Part shown: positions 47,481 through 62,732 of the stretch, piece by piece
How positions within the stretch are numbered: the stretch's first letter is position 1
How the letters are laid out: every line of letters begins with the position of its first letter
Source of the DNA: Desmodesmus armatus
Taxonomy: Eukaryota; Chlorophyta; Chlorophyceae; Sphaeropleales; Scenedesmaceae
NCBI GenBank assembly: GCA_007449985.2
Contig: VIIQ02000009.1
Span: forward strand, 1-64,000
Direction of reading: 5' to 3'
Length of the DNA stretch: 64,000 bases
Program-made: the position numbers and the translations under genes
Notes under the pieces: generated by a model
Databases searched by the model: none
What the model was told of the DNA's origin: nothing
What the model saw: only the letters and a program-made list of their open reading frames with translations

Positions 47481-49983
47481 TGAACGTCTGACGCCATAAT
47501 GACACACGTCACCTGGTGTGGTGGATGTTTTGAAATGTGTGCTACGTAGTATACTGGGGTGCTGACTGGAACGCACTGCGGAAGTTGGTCCACAAAGTAT
47601 ATTGGTGACCACTGTACACTGCAGTGTGGTCACAGTGTAGCCAAGGTTGCTGCCAGTTCTCTGCGGCTGGGTGCTGGTCGAGTTGTACTTGAAGCTTGAG
47701 GCATAAGAAATGTTTGGTGATGCTGCACATGGCATGCGGCGTGGTGTGCAGACTGTGGCACTGCTGTAAGCGTCGGCTGCAACGATGCGCCAGTGTAGAC
47801 TGTCCAACCGCACTAGCGTGTTGAGATGAGCGTTGTACCAAGCATGTGGTCAGTCTCAGGAGTGAGTGTGCTCAGCTGCAACACTGCAAAGGGTATGCCT
47901 GAGGCTCACACGTGATATTGCCTGTCGTACAGCCAAGCCCATACCTTGGAGCACCCACAAGTTCTACAACAGTGTGTAACCTATCTGGTTTGCGCTACAA
48001 GGAAAGACACACCCACCTACCCATCAGCCCCAAGCAGCAGTGCTGATAAACTCAGCGGCTGCCCAGCCGGGCTGCCGTCCACAACAATCTGAAATACTGT
48101 GCAACGTCAGGCTAGCCACAGCGATGTGGCAGCCCATGCTGAGGATTTTCACTGTCACAAGGGACCAAGGTAGCGGTGGTAATCAGCTGCAGCTGCAGCT
48201 GAAATAGCAATCAAGCGGTGCGACTCTCATTGCTGGCTTTTTGAGGACGTGATCTTTGTGCTGCCATGCTGTCACGTGGCGGCAGCGTAGTGCCTCGTGA
48301 TGGGCAATGCTCAATGGCAGGGGCGGGGCGCCTGGCTGTTGATCCAACGTCAGAGTAGTCATCCCTTGCAGGCGCTGACTCTGTCCAGGACCAGACTGCA
48401 GCCGCATGTGTATGCATTTCTCAAGCACTCTGCAGGACTGGAGTGCAACTGCAAATGCATGCATGCATTTTGCAAGCACAAACCTAGGGCAGATGTCCAT
48501 TCTGGGAACCAGCCACACCGGCACATGTGCCACTGCAAACCAACAATCGTGCAGGAGCTGCTTTCAGCGCACACAAACCACTCCCACTGGAGTTCTGATG
48601 TACATCACAGGCATCATACTCACGACATTATGTCATCATACGATCTATGCAAGGATGCCACCTCAACTCGTGCCAGAATGGCTGCGGACAGCAACAGCTG
48701 CTGAGCCTGCGGCAATGCTCCCCCACACCCCCACACACCCCACAGACGCCATCACACTCAACTGCACACAGGGCCCTGCCACCTCAACATCATTACTAGT
48801 ACTCAACATCATTACTAGTACACACAATCAGGCCTGCAAAGTCAACATGCAGTTTCAAGGCCAGCACGGGCTTGGCCATGCAGTGCTACTATTGGACTCC
48901 TGAGCACATTCAGGGCAGCCTTGCAAGCTGGTCTAACCTCTACAACCAGGCATGCGTAAGCCGCCTGGCAATCCCAACTCTCTGGAGCCCCCAAGCTTAA
49001 CATAGCCCTCCGCTGGACTCGCAAAACCTGCCTACTGAAGCCAAGTTTCATGTGCAGCTGGTTCCAGTGGAAACAAGCTCCAACTCAGCTAGCCGTGCTT
49101 GGCCTGCTGTCTTTGCCCAAACACTGCTGGATCAGGCAGCTGCAGTGGTCGGCTCAGCTGCTGCTGCCCCACTGCTGCTGCTGCCGTGCTGGCCACTGGT
49201 TGCTGGTTCACAGAACAGCAAAGGCGTCAGCCCAAGTAGGCACCCTGACGCCATGCCTATGGCACAGCCCAACCACTTGGCTCCTGCACAAACACACCCA
49301 ACAGGGGCAGCTGGGATGAACACATGCTGCTGACTATGTATACGTGCACCTCAAATGCACATGGAAGTGCAGGGTGCACAGCACACGCACACTTTCATTG
49401 CCGAGTGTGCCTTGCAACTCAACACAGCCACACATGTTGGCACACACTTTGGATGAATCCATCATTGGCTGGATGCACTTCCTGTGTCTACATGGGTACA
49501 TGGACACAAGCTATCAGTGTGCTGACCACTGCCAATACAAGCACATCACCGAGTCAGGCTCAGCACGTCGCCGTCACTCACTTTGCGTGCGGGGCAGTGC
49601 CAGCTGCGCCTTAGTGAGTGCTGGAGCCATGCTCTTCATGCCCTTGAAGCGTTGCTGTGTTCACAGACAAGCACAAGCACAACATAATGTGATGTGATGA
49701 CCACAGCAAAGGATCAAAGCACAGCAGGGGACACCCTGGAGTCAGCAAAAGGTGGCGTATGTAGGTTCATGCATGAGGCTGCTGCAAAGCTCAACTTGAA
49801 TTGTTCCTATCACGAACATGGATATGTGCATCGATGCATACACATCTGACGCAAGGAGTCCAAAGGCTGCTAAGCCAGACAACATTCAGCCTGCAACCCT
49901 ACACTAGTGTTCAGAATGCTGCTGTACCGCTGGCGGGTGGATAAATCCTGTACCACAAGTACAGCCGAGTGTGCACACACACC

Positions 49984-49988
49984 TTACA
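49984..49988 (-). terminator. Candidate polyadenylation signal (TGTAA on minus) for TMEM65-like gene
   Basis: TTACA on the plus strand lies about 115 bp beyond the TMEM65-like stop codon. Confidence 0.35.
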
Positions 49989-50102
49989 AGGCCTTATAAG
50001 GAGGGAAGGGGAGATGGAACTGCCGCTGCATATGCTGCCACTGTGCTGTCATTCCCTCATTACTGGATACTTTTACCACATAGTGGTACTCTCCAGACCT
50101 AG

Positions 50103-51795
50103 TTAACTGCCGAAGCCGAAGCTTGGTATCACCTTATGTGGCCAATCCCTCACCTCAATCGTGTGACTGATGTTGATGCCGACCACATCCGCCACTGTGT
50201 TGCCCAGGCCGGCCGCCATCATACTAGACAGGCCCAGCTTGGCACCAAACATCAGGTCAATCTGCTCCCCAGCAGTGATCTGCACACACAGCCAGGAAAG
50301 GGAATGCACTTCAGCACACATACTAGTAAATAGGATGAAGCTCGGCCCCAAACATCAGGTCACACTGCTACCCAGCAATGATCTACACATACAGCCAGGC
50401 AAGGGAATGCACACATAAGCAAGAGGAACGAAGCCGTGCAGAGTATGAGCGGTGTTGTGGGCATTTTGGTGGTTTGGACTCTTTCAAGGCCCAGCAGGGC
50501 ACATTATACAACAGTGGTGGGGGGACAGCACTGGGGAGCGACTGTTTGTGGGAATGCGCTGACAGCAGACACAGGTACTGGTGGCCTGTTGTGCCTAGGT
50601 GAATCATGCCGGTACAGGACTTGCAAAGACCGCAAGTTCCCTTGCTACTACAAGCAAACCCTGGGGGCAGCACAGCATCTGTGTACTGACCAGGTGTCCC
50701 TACCCACCCATCCACGCAGCCGCCCACCCGCCCACGCAGCCACCTACCCACTGACCCACCCACCCACCATGATGATGTTGTCGAAGAAACCAAAGGCCAC
50801 AAACGGTATCCCTTTGGTGACACCCACACGCAGCAGCTGCCTGAAGCTGGGCTCTGGCACCTGTTGGGTGCGGTCGTCTGCTGACTCCTGCACTCCTGCT
50901 GTTCCTGGTGCTGCTGTTGTGCTGCTGTGGTTGTCCTGCGTATCAACCATCGACGCCCTGCACACACACACACACACACATCAACCCATGATCTGTAGTG
51001 AGGCGCCCTGCACTACGGTCCAGCACCCCATGGAATCTGGCACGGAACGAACGCGTGTGTGCTTCTTACGACACATGCATGCGCAGCCTTCACTTAAACA
51101 CTCTATCACAGCGTGCTGAAACCACTTTTGTGCAAATGGAAGAGGTTGTGCGGGGTGGGGTCGGGTGGGGTAGAACTTGGGGGTGGGGTGCGCGAGAGGG
51201 GGGGTACTCTGCGCAGGGGGCCTGCCGTCTACAGCCAGCAATTGTGTGTGAGTCCAGTGCACTGCAGGTTTGTGATGCCCCTGCACACCTTGACAACTCT
51301 GGTGGACCCTGTGATGCTTCCAGTACTGCCAGCAGTTGCCGTTTTGCATCATCAGGTAGTGACTTGGCTAGCAGCTTTGATGCTGCTTGAGGGTCCTGCT
51401 TGAAACTGCACACACAACGCAGGCACAATTGCAACAATACACAGCATAGCATCAGCCCAGCTTCAGTTATGTGAGCCCCGCTTTGGCATATGATAAAGTG
51501 CACTTCCCTGCCCCGTGGACGTCATGTCAGCCTTTGAGCTTTGCCACTACTCTGGTGCCGGTGCTGACCCTGCTCACCTGCCAATCACAGCATGTTTGAG
51601 CTCCTGTTTCTGTTCATTTGTCAGCTGGCTGACGTGCGGCAGCGGCTGCCGGTTCACAGGATCGCTAGGCTGCTGCAACTGCTGGGTACCTGTTGGACGA
51701 TCAGGCCACTGCTGGCTGCTGCTGGAGCTGTACTGCCTCCCAGGGTCCAATCCGTTCAGGCAAGGAAGCAGAAAGCGATGAAGCGGGCTCAGCAT
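50103..51795 (-). CDS. TMEM65-like mitochondrial inner-membrane protein
   Basis: Four minus-strand exons, 51578-51795, 51289-51405, 50768-50957 and 50103-50279, join in phases 2, 2 and 0 and give 233 residues. The start MLSPLHRFLLPCLNG with GRQYSSSSSQQ looks like a mitochondrial presequence. The conserved C-terminal domain reads KGIPFVAFGFFDNIIM, then ITAGEQIDLMFGAKLGLSS, then MMAAGLGNTVADVVGI. This matches the TMEM65 family (PFVGFGxxDNxIM, GxxID..LG.S...AA..GN..SD). Three hydrophobic helices are expected. Animal TMEM65 is an inner-membrane protein linked to mitochondrial sodium/calcium exchange and gap-junction function; the algal role is unknown. Confidence 0.85.
50237..50412. repeat. Local duplication of the 5' end of TMEM65-like exon 4
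   Basis: 50237-50310 (exon 4 start plus intron) is repeated at 50338-50412 with about 90 percent identity by eye, both containing CCAAACATCAGGTCA and CAGCCAGG(A/C)AAGGGAATGCA. The extra copy lies in the intron and keeps a pseudo-acceptor. Confidence 0.8.
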
Positions 51796-52503
51796 GGCTT
51801 ACTGCCCCAGCAGACAGCCTGGATGCTGCAGGCAGTCTGTTGGTATGGGTTTGGATGCTGTTTCTGTCTGGCCGAACGTTGCACAGCAAGCTGGCAATTG
51901 GTAAGTCAACCAGTAGGTTGATTTGCAGCGTGCGTGTATCTGCACGATTGAGCCGATTGGTCCTGTAACTTGATCAGTTATGCAACAGCCAGGTCAGGTC
52001 TTTTTCAAACCCTAACATCAACCGCTTTCCTCCATGGATGTTTTATCATCCTGCAACTACCACATTGTTGTGGCAGAGCATTGCCTTTGAGAGAGGCCAC
52101 GATCAGGGGCTCTGTAGCAAGCTGATCTGACATGCAATTGCTTGCAAGCAATATTTGAGCACTTGGTGCCTTGCCTTTGGGCACTATGAGAACGGGCAAA
52201 CATCGCCAAACTTTCTTTCAGTTTGCGTTACAAAACGTGCGACATCCCCCCCGGCAGCATGGCGACTGTGGCAGCTGCTTCTCCCATCTGCTGGGCCAGC
52301 AGTGCTGGCCCACAATGCATCCCTGATGCTTGGTACTGGAACACCAGCTGCTGCACGCTCAAGCCACACAAGCAGATGCGGGCCTGCATCAGAACCAAAA
52401 AGTAGCACAGGAGTGCAGGGTAAGCAGTCAGCGGGCGCGAGACAGCGTGTGGTGCTGCCAACAGCAGACATGCCCCCACCACTTGAAACCCTACCCCTGA
52501 CCG
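51796..52503. other. Region between TMEM65-like and Ser/Gln-rich genes
   Basis: A minus-strand frame at 52228-52389 preceded by TTCTGATGCAG (QARICLCGLSVQQLVFQYQ...) could be a final exon of the gene to the right, but two overlapping frames are open and I cannot choose. Nothing else is supported. Confidence 0.3.
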
Positions 52504-53859
52504 TCAGTGGCACTCCAGAGCTTCCATCTTGCTGTTAACTGCAAGGCATGCACGAAACGCTGCCCACACCCTCCACTGCATACAGTCCTTGCCAAAGCAC
52601 AGCTTACCTTGATCTGACCCCATTGCGCGTGGCTGGCCGCCCATCGATCTCATGCGCAGCACACCACAGCTGCTGCAGCTGCCGTTGCCGCTGCAGCTCT
52701 GCCTCCGCCTCAGCCTGTGACCCACCCCCCTCGTCCAGCCTGCTGCTAAGCCCTGCACTGGCTGCATCCCACCAACCCGCCAGTGCTGCGGCAGCTGTGT
52801 GCGGCCTACTGATGCACTGGTGACCCTCCACCCCACTGATGCTGGCAGGACCTGCTGCAGTAGAGGGCCTGAAGCATTCAGAGAGCAGCAAAGGGCTGCC
52901 AGCCGCTACTGTATGCGGCCTACAGCCAGCCAGCTGCTCACAGGGCCAGCGTTGGCTGCCGCTGGTTGCGCTGCCTGGGCGCCGAAGGCTGCTGTCTACG
53001 CCGCAGCCGTGCTGCGCCCTGCTGCTGCTCGCCGATGGGATCGCCCTTCCCCCTGCTGCCGCTGCTACTGCACCGCGAGTCTCGGTTGGCACCTTGCCTT
53101 GCTGCTGGTACTGCTGGTGGTGGTAGGAGTGGTGCTTGAGCACCCCTTGCTGGCTGCCTGTTTCTGGCCTTCGTGGTGTGTATATGCCCGCCGCAACACC
53201 CTGGCCTCTGCTGCTGCTGCTCCTGCTGTAGCTGCTGTTGCCAGACTGGACCCCAGCGAAGCCCGATGGCCCCAACGGTCTCGCACCAGGCCTCAAAGCA
53301 GCAGAGCTAGGCCTGCTGCTGTGCTGAGCCCTGTCTGCCTGGCTGTGCTGAGGGGTGCAGGCCCTGGAGGCCTCTGCAAGCGCCAAAGCGTAGCTGCGAG
53401 GGCCCCTGTTGTATCCCCTAGGGTGCTGAAAGTAGCGCAGATGCCTGCAGGAGTGTGTGCTGGGGGCAAGGGAGCAGCTGCATGGTGGTGTACTGCCTGA
53501 GGGAGGGAGCTGGGGCTGGCTGCTGTGTGTCTCGTCAGGCTGTCTGTCCTGAAAGTTGCTGCTGTTGTGTGGGCTCTGCCAGAGTACTGGTGAGCCCTTG
53601 CAGCATGCTGCGACAGGGACGCTGGCCGTGAATGGCTGCTCCCTGGCCGTCCTGTTGATGTAGGCCAGACGCCTGCAGGAGTCGTGTGCTGCTGCTGCTG
53701 CTCCTGAAGACGTTGTTGTTGTATGCTACCCTGGCTGCTGGGATGCTGTGGCCATTGGCCTGACACGGGGTGGGGATCGTTGCGATGACTGGGCCTGAAG
53801 GCACTTTGGTGTAGCTGCTGATGCTGTGAGTCCCGGGGCGAGTTGCCAAGGCAGGCCAT
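52504..53859 (-). CDS. Unrecognised Ser/Gln/Ala-rich protein with RPxTA-like motifs
   Basis: The likely start is ATG 53857-53859 (MACLGNSPRDSQHQQLHQ). The first frame runs to about 53425-53495 and a second from there to a good donor (AAG/GTAAGC) at about 52609. A change of frame is needed between them; a 65-base intron from GTACAC to TTTCAG would do it. A last small exon (SKMEALECH, stop near 52504) is possible. The protein of about 430 residues is low complexity. Repeated short motifs are RPSSAALRP, RPHTVAAG, RPSTAAGP and RPHTAAAA. No domain or targeting signal was recognised, and the exact exon structure is uncertain. Confidence 0.4.
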
Positions 53860-54470
53860 GGAAAACGTAAGTACGTGGTATGTCACAGCTTATGTGGGCA
53901 AACGGGCGCCGTAGGTACGGTCTTGGAATAGAGTGCAGTTCTTGCTGAAGGGGAAATCTGACCTTTGCCTAGTCTTGCCGGCAGCGGGCTGAAGAGCTCT
54001 AACAAAGCTGTAGATAATGCAAAGTAGTGTTGCTACAAAACTTCAAGGAAAGCACGACTGTCTCGTGATTATTAGTCAACCTCGTCCTGGCTGTAGCAGC
54101 CACAACGATGCGAGAAGAGACCATTGCTGCCGTGTCTTGAGGAGGAAGTCACAACACCAACTACAGATTTGCGCGTATGCTTTCAACCTGCACACTGCAT
54201 GCGTTACCTGTCTGTGTAGACCTGTGTGTGGATCAGCACAAACATTTCAGCCACAAAGTAGCTGCTATTTGGTGTAAACACGGTGCCAGCTTGCTGTCAC
54301 AAGAGCGTGATGATGTGAGCTTTGTTCCAGGGAGCTTGCAGACTCGAAGCAGGCCTGTCCCCACCGTGGCATGGGTGATGTTTGAGCGATGCGGCATCAG
54401 GCCTTTCCAACCCATCGGGCAGCCAGTACCATCAGCTGTTACATTACATCCACACAACAACATTGCCTGC
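53860..54470. other. Intergenic, downstream of isopropylmalate dehydrogenase
   Basis: No gene seen. It holds the 3' flank of the dehydrogenase gene and the promoter of the Ser/Gln-rich gene. Two TTACA motifs (TGTAA on the minus strand) lie at 54439-54448, only about 30 bp from the stop. Confidence 0.4.
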
Positions 54471-58058
<3,588 letters not shown>

Positions 58059-58250
58059 TGTGATCTCGGCAGATGGGGAAGTCCGCGGGACGCACGATCC
58101 AACGGTCACAACAATCATGCTCGTGCGCAAGTAGTTTCTTCACAGCCCGTATGCGTTGATATTTCCCTAGAGTCTTATTTGAACATTGACGCTGATGCAT
58201 ATCCTAATTGCGCTCCACACAGTTCTCTGCTGCTGTCTGCTGTGCTTTGG
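58059..58250. promoter_or_regulatory. Compact divergent promoter between leuB and HemW genes
   Basis: Only 192 bp separate the two start codons on opposite strands, so transcription starts, 5' UTRs and promoters share this segment. No TATA box is evident. Confidence 0.5.
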
Positions 58251-61200
58251 ATGTCGTCAGCAGCTGGCTTGACGCAACTGGGTGTGTCTCCAGCGCACTG
58301 GCACCACATACAGCAGCTACAGTGCTTGAGGAGTTTCACATCAGCTTCGCTAGCAGCAAAGCCTGGTCATGTGCAGTGCAAAGCGGCAGCATCACAGCCT
58401 CAGCAGCTGGTGACAGCCACAAATGAATCAGCTGCTGCAGCTCCAATGGCAGCATACGTCCACCTCCCCTTCTGCAAACGCAAATGTTTTTATTGCGACT
58501 TCCCTGTGGAGGCTGTCGGCCTAAATGTGGAGAAAAGCAGTAAGTGTCGCCAGGCTGGCTGAACAACCCATGCCTGCATATCTCATATTGGCATGCTGTT
58601 GGCATGCACAGCTGTGTGCTTACGCCCGTGTTCTCTGAACGAAAGCAATGGCTGTGGCTTCTCCGAATCCTGCGTGACATAAGAGCTTGAAGCAGTTGCT
58701 TCCATGCTGCATCTGCCCTACATTGCAAAGCAGCAGGGACGTGAAACTGTGGGTACCAAAGCTCAGGTCTGATTGTGCCGCAGGAACACAGGACCGCATG
58801 ACTGCATATGTTGACCTGGTGTGCGCTGAGATACGTGCAACCAAGCGGTTGGGTCAGCGACCCCTGGAGACAGTATCATTTGGCGGTGGAGTGAGTATTC
58901 ATGGCAGTTGCAGCGCAACACATAACGAAGATAATATTGTGCACGTGTGCATGACTGATGGCAGCAGCCCCTCTGGAATTTGCCACCGTGGCTTTGTACA
59001 GGGTGCAGTTGGCGCAGATGGCTCCATGCCAGCCAGCGTTGCCAAGGTTCAGCCTCTATCAGGACTGCTGCCAGCTCATTACACCAGCAACTGCCCAGCA
59101 ATTCCATTCAGTTGAGTTGAGCACAGTTGATCTCAGTTCAGATTAGTTCAACAATCAAAAACTGTTGGTGTGTTTTGATGTGTGTTGTGCAGACTCCGTC
59201 TCTCATTCCCCCTGCACTCCTTGAGAGGATCCTAGACACCCTGCAGCAGCAGTACAGCATCTCACCCTCAGCAGAGATCTCCATGGAGGCCGACCCAGGC
59301 ACCTTTGACCTGGCTCGATTGCAACAGTACAGGAGCCTGGGCGTTAACAGGCTCAGCATGGGGGTGCAGTGCTTCGATCAGGTGCGTGCTACCTTAGTAA
59401 GCAGATAGACAGTAGCTGGATGTGTCTTGTGACGGCAGTAAGCAGACAGACAGTAGTTGGATGTGTCTTGTAACGGCAAGGCCCGTGCCGTTCAGATGGT
59501 AAATGTCAGCACCATCAAGATTCATCAGGCTTGGGATGAATCTGAACATAAGGCAACGTGACCCACACGTCATACTGCAGCTGGCTTCTGGGCACCAAGC
59601 GCTTGCACCCTGGGCTGTGCGTGACACGCCCTCAACATAACCCTGCTGTGTGTTGTGCTCCTACTTGTGCTGCAGGTGCTGTTGCAGACCTGTGGGCGCA
59701 GCCACTCGTTGGAGGATGTACACGCAGCTATCGATGCTGTCAAAGCAGCTGACTTCCCCAGTTGGAGTTTGGACCTCATTTCTGGGCTGCCTAAGCTGAC
59801 ACGGGATGTGTGGCAGCACTCACTCAATGAGGCAGTGGCTGCTGGGCCAGATCACATCTCAATCTATGACCTGCAGGTGTGAGGTGTGACACAGGAGGGG
59901 GCGTCAGGGGTTTGCTGCAAGGTTATGCAAGTACTGTAGCCTGTCAGCACGGTGCCCCTGCGCAGGACCAACATGACTTGGAGGGGAAGGAAAGTAGGGT
60001 ACAGCATTGTTGTGACATGACAGGACGGCTATCACACCACTTTCACATCCAAGCAGTCCTGGGCTGACTGCTGCTGCTGCCCCCTGTTTTGCAATTATTG
60101 TACCATGTGCAGGTTGAGGCAGGCACCCCGTTTGCACGCTGGTATTCTGGCCAGGACTCACCCCTGCCTAAGGAGCCAGAGGCTGTGGCCATGTTTGAAG
60201 CCGCCTCGGCAACACTTACAGCAGCCGGCTACGAACACTATGAGGTCAGGCAGAAGGTCACCCATCACTTCGAACTTGCTTTAGTTCACTTGCTTGCTTG
60301 TTCACTTGCATGCTTGCTGGCTTGCTAGCAGTACTGTCGCGCCTGGGCAGTGGCAGTCAACAGGCCAAGCCTGACAGCATCAGCTTGAAGCAGGCAGGGG
60401 GGTGCATCCTTGTCCGATGTAATGCCTGCCCTTGTATGTTGAAACGTGGGTGGTCTGGGTTCATGATGCAGGGCTTTGCACTTAGAGTGACTGCAGGCTA
60501 TCACTACACCCACACCTAGACACTCTGAACAGGCAGGGGTGCATACGCAAGGTGTGTTGACAATGAGCTTCAAGCAACCAATCCTGGTCTACTCTACCTG
60601 GTCTACTCTACCTGAAAGTTGCACCCTTCTACGACACAAGCAGTCATATCAAGAGCCTCAACAGGAAGAGAAGCTTCTACCTGACGTGTGCGTCTTTGTC
60701 CGTGTGGTTTGCGCGTGGTTGTGCAGATCAGCAACTATGCCAAGCCGGGTCACCGCAGCCGCCACAACCAGGTTTACTGGGCCTGCCAGCCCTACTATGC
60801 CTTTGGCCTGGGAGCAGCCTCGTATACAAGAGGCCGCCGCTTCACACGGCCTCGTGTGATGCAGGAGTATGAGCACTGGGTGCAGGGCTACGTAGCAGCT
60901 GGAGTAGGATGTCCTGCAGCTCAGCTTCCACCTGAATCCCAGGTGCGGCTTGGGCAACAACCGCTTGTCACCCTAGCTTTGCCTTCAAACCTTCACTGGT
61001 ATGTACATCATGGAGTGCAGTTCAAGATCAGCTATGTAGTGTCGTGCCCTAGCAACACTCGTGTCAGCAGGGTCTGGCTGCTGGCATGCTGATTGCTGCG
61101 TGCATGGCGCCATGGGGCTGCTCCTTCCACAGGACTGTTTGGGTAGTGTGAACGTGCTGACTACTCAACCCTTCCATCAATCTCATTGCTTGCAACCAGG

Positions 61201-61759
61201 GTTCGGTCACAGATGCTTTCGTTTTTGGTTGCTGGCTGCGGTCCACTGCATGCAGGAGGACCAACTGCTGGACCTGATCATGCTGCAGCTTCGGCTGGCA
61301 GATGGGCTAGACCTACAGGCAGTGCAGCAGCAGTTTGGGCAGCCCGTCATTGCTGCCTTGTTACCAGTCATCCAAGACATGATACAGCGAGGCCTCATGC
61401 AGCTGTCACAAGGTCCAGCACAGCAGCACACCCCTGCAGGACTGGAGCTACCTCAGCACCTCAGCACAGCTGCAGGACTGACGCTGCCTCAGCACGTCAG
61501 CACAGCTACAGCTGGTGAGGCAGGAGGCGGTTCTTTCAAAGCACAGCTAGTTGAGGCTGGCTCTACAGGGCTGCAGGAGTGCAGCACAGCAGGTGGTTCA
61601 TGTTCACAGGCGGTGCTGCAAGACAGGCTACAAGCAGGGCTGGCTTGCCGCGTGCGGCTGACGGACCCTGAAGGTTTCCTGCTGAGCAACAATGCCATTG
61701 CTGAGCTGTTTGCAGTGCTGGAACCCAGCATGCTGACTGATGTAACAAGTGTCAAGTAA
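58251..61759 (+). CDS. hemW: HemW-type radical SAM protein (putative heme chaperone)
   Basis: Seven exons, 58251-58539, 58784-58890, 59193-59381, 59676-59876, 60113-60244, 60727-60942 and 61256-61759, join in phase to give 545 residues. A 65-residue organelle-type leader precedes YVHLPFCKRKCFYCDF, with cluster cysteines 75, 79 and 82. VSFGGGTPSLIPP and SMEADPGTFD follow, as in HemN/HemW radical SAM enzymes. Two features favour HemW over true coproporphyrinogen dehydrogenase: no fourth Cys after the CxxxCxxC motif, and RHNQVYW (residues 318-324), the HNxxYW signature of HemW/RSAD1. The C-terminal HemN domain LRLADGLDLQAVQQQFG is split by an insert of about 90 residues with a 12-residue repeat. 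HemW proteins bind heme and pass it to respiratory enzymes. Plastid or mitochondrial location cannot be decided from sequence. Confidence 0.9.
59400..59480. repeat. 41-bp tandem duplication in HemW intron 3
   Basis: AGCAGATAGACAGTAGCTGG and what follows to about 59440 recur immediately with three to four changes. Intronic, starting about 18 bp after the donor. Confidence 0.85.
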
Positions 61760-62596
61760 CATGGTGTTTGACCAACCAGGTTTGACTGATAACGTCTGGT
61801 AGCTGTACGTGACAGATGTAGGACGTCATGGCAGTGTGCCAGCAAGCACTTGAGGCAGGAACTGGTCATCACTATCCTTGCATGCTACCACAACATTGTC
61901 GACATGATTCTGTGCCCCTGAGAGCCTCGCCATCTACCAAATTGCACTGCACTCCAAGGACTGCTGAGTGACCACACTACACACCACAACACCATGCAAA
62001 CAAAAGAGTGACGGCGTGGCCAGCAGCCCATATGGACATTCCTTAGCCAGCACATCCACAAAAGCGCGCCTGTTGTTGCCAGACTATGACGCTAGCCGGC
62101 ACGTTCATACCAAGGAACCCACATGACGTGATGCTGTGCAGCGTACACACGGAACGTGTACACATACAGGGCTTCGCCACTACATGCAAGCCAGTTGCAC
62201 ATGCGACAAACACCTCAAACACAACACAACCTGACCACAAGCCTGTGTAGCATCTTGGTGTCAGGCGGGAAGCCTCCAGGAAGGAGGTACCACACCTCTC
62301 CCTGACCTGAAAACCGTAGCTGACCAACAACAGAACTGCAACAAACGCTGCTGCCATGCCACCTATACTACGCGTGCCACCCCAGCACCGGACCCCCCCT
62401 GCGCTGCTTCAAGCAACCCCAACCCCTTTCAAAACTGCACTGCCCCAAAAGCTGCTGCCTCGACCACAAGCCTGCCGCGTGCTGACACAGTGAGACACAA
62501 ACACAAGCTTGCCACCTACTGACACCGTGTCACCTGTGACAGTGAGACACAAACACATACATGCCCGCCTTCTATCGCCTACCGCCAACGCAACGA
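61760..62596. other. Intergenic between convergent HemW and Ala/Gln-rich genes
   Basis: No gene is supported. A GAGACACAAACACA motif occurs twice near 62491 and 62543. The region should contain both 3' UTRs. Confidence 0.5.
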
Positions 62597-62690
62597 TCAA
62601 ACCAGCTACTTGCTGAGCTGTGGCGCACTGCTAAGCCGCTGCAAAGTCGCTTCAAACAGCTCCTGCGCTGATAGCCCCCCCCCCCCCCCC
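62597..62690. repeat. Duplicated tail of the Ala/Gln-rich gene, with a poly-C run
   Basis: 62605-62674 is a degenerate copy of 62731-62802, the last coding bases and stop of the neighbouring minus gene. It is followed by a run of about 17 C residues. On the minus strand it still reads AQELFEATLQRLSSAPQLSK and a stop, after which the gene's own tail repeats this. Confidence 0.8.
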
Positions 62691-62732
62691 CAAAGCAGCA
62701 TTCATCCCCGGCTGCCACTGCAGCAATCAAAC

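Larger units (their letters stand above)
47380..50102. other. Intergenic between convergent CTR9 and TMEM65-like genes
   Basis: No gene is supported. Frames are short, lack recognisable domains and do not join by splice signals. The first part is the CTR9 3' flank, whose sequence to about 47540 is duplicated at 19680. A 22-bp repeat with ACTCAACATCATTACTAGTA occurs twice at about 48782-48822. Confidence 0.5.

Noticed and set aside
47542..49697. Many frames of 60-165 codons in the CTR9-TMEM65 interval
   Set aside because: High-GC sequence gives chance frames on both strands. None joins by splice signals or resembles a known protein.
58251..61759. True oxygen-independent coproporphyrinogen III dehydrogenase (HemN)
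   Set aside because: The cluster motif lacks the fourth Cys of HemN and the protein has the HNxxYW motif of HemW.
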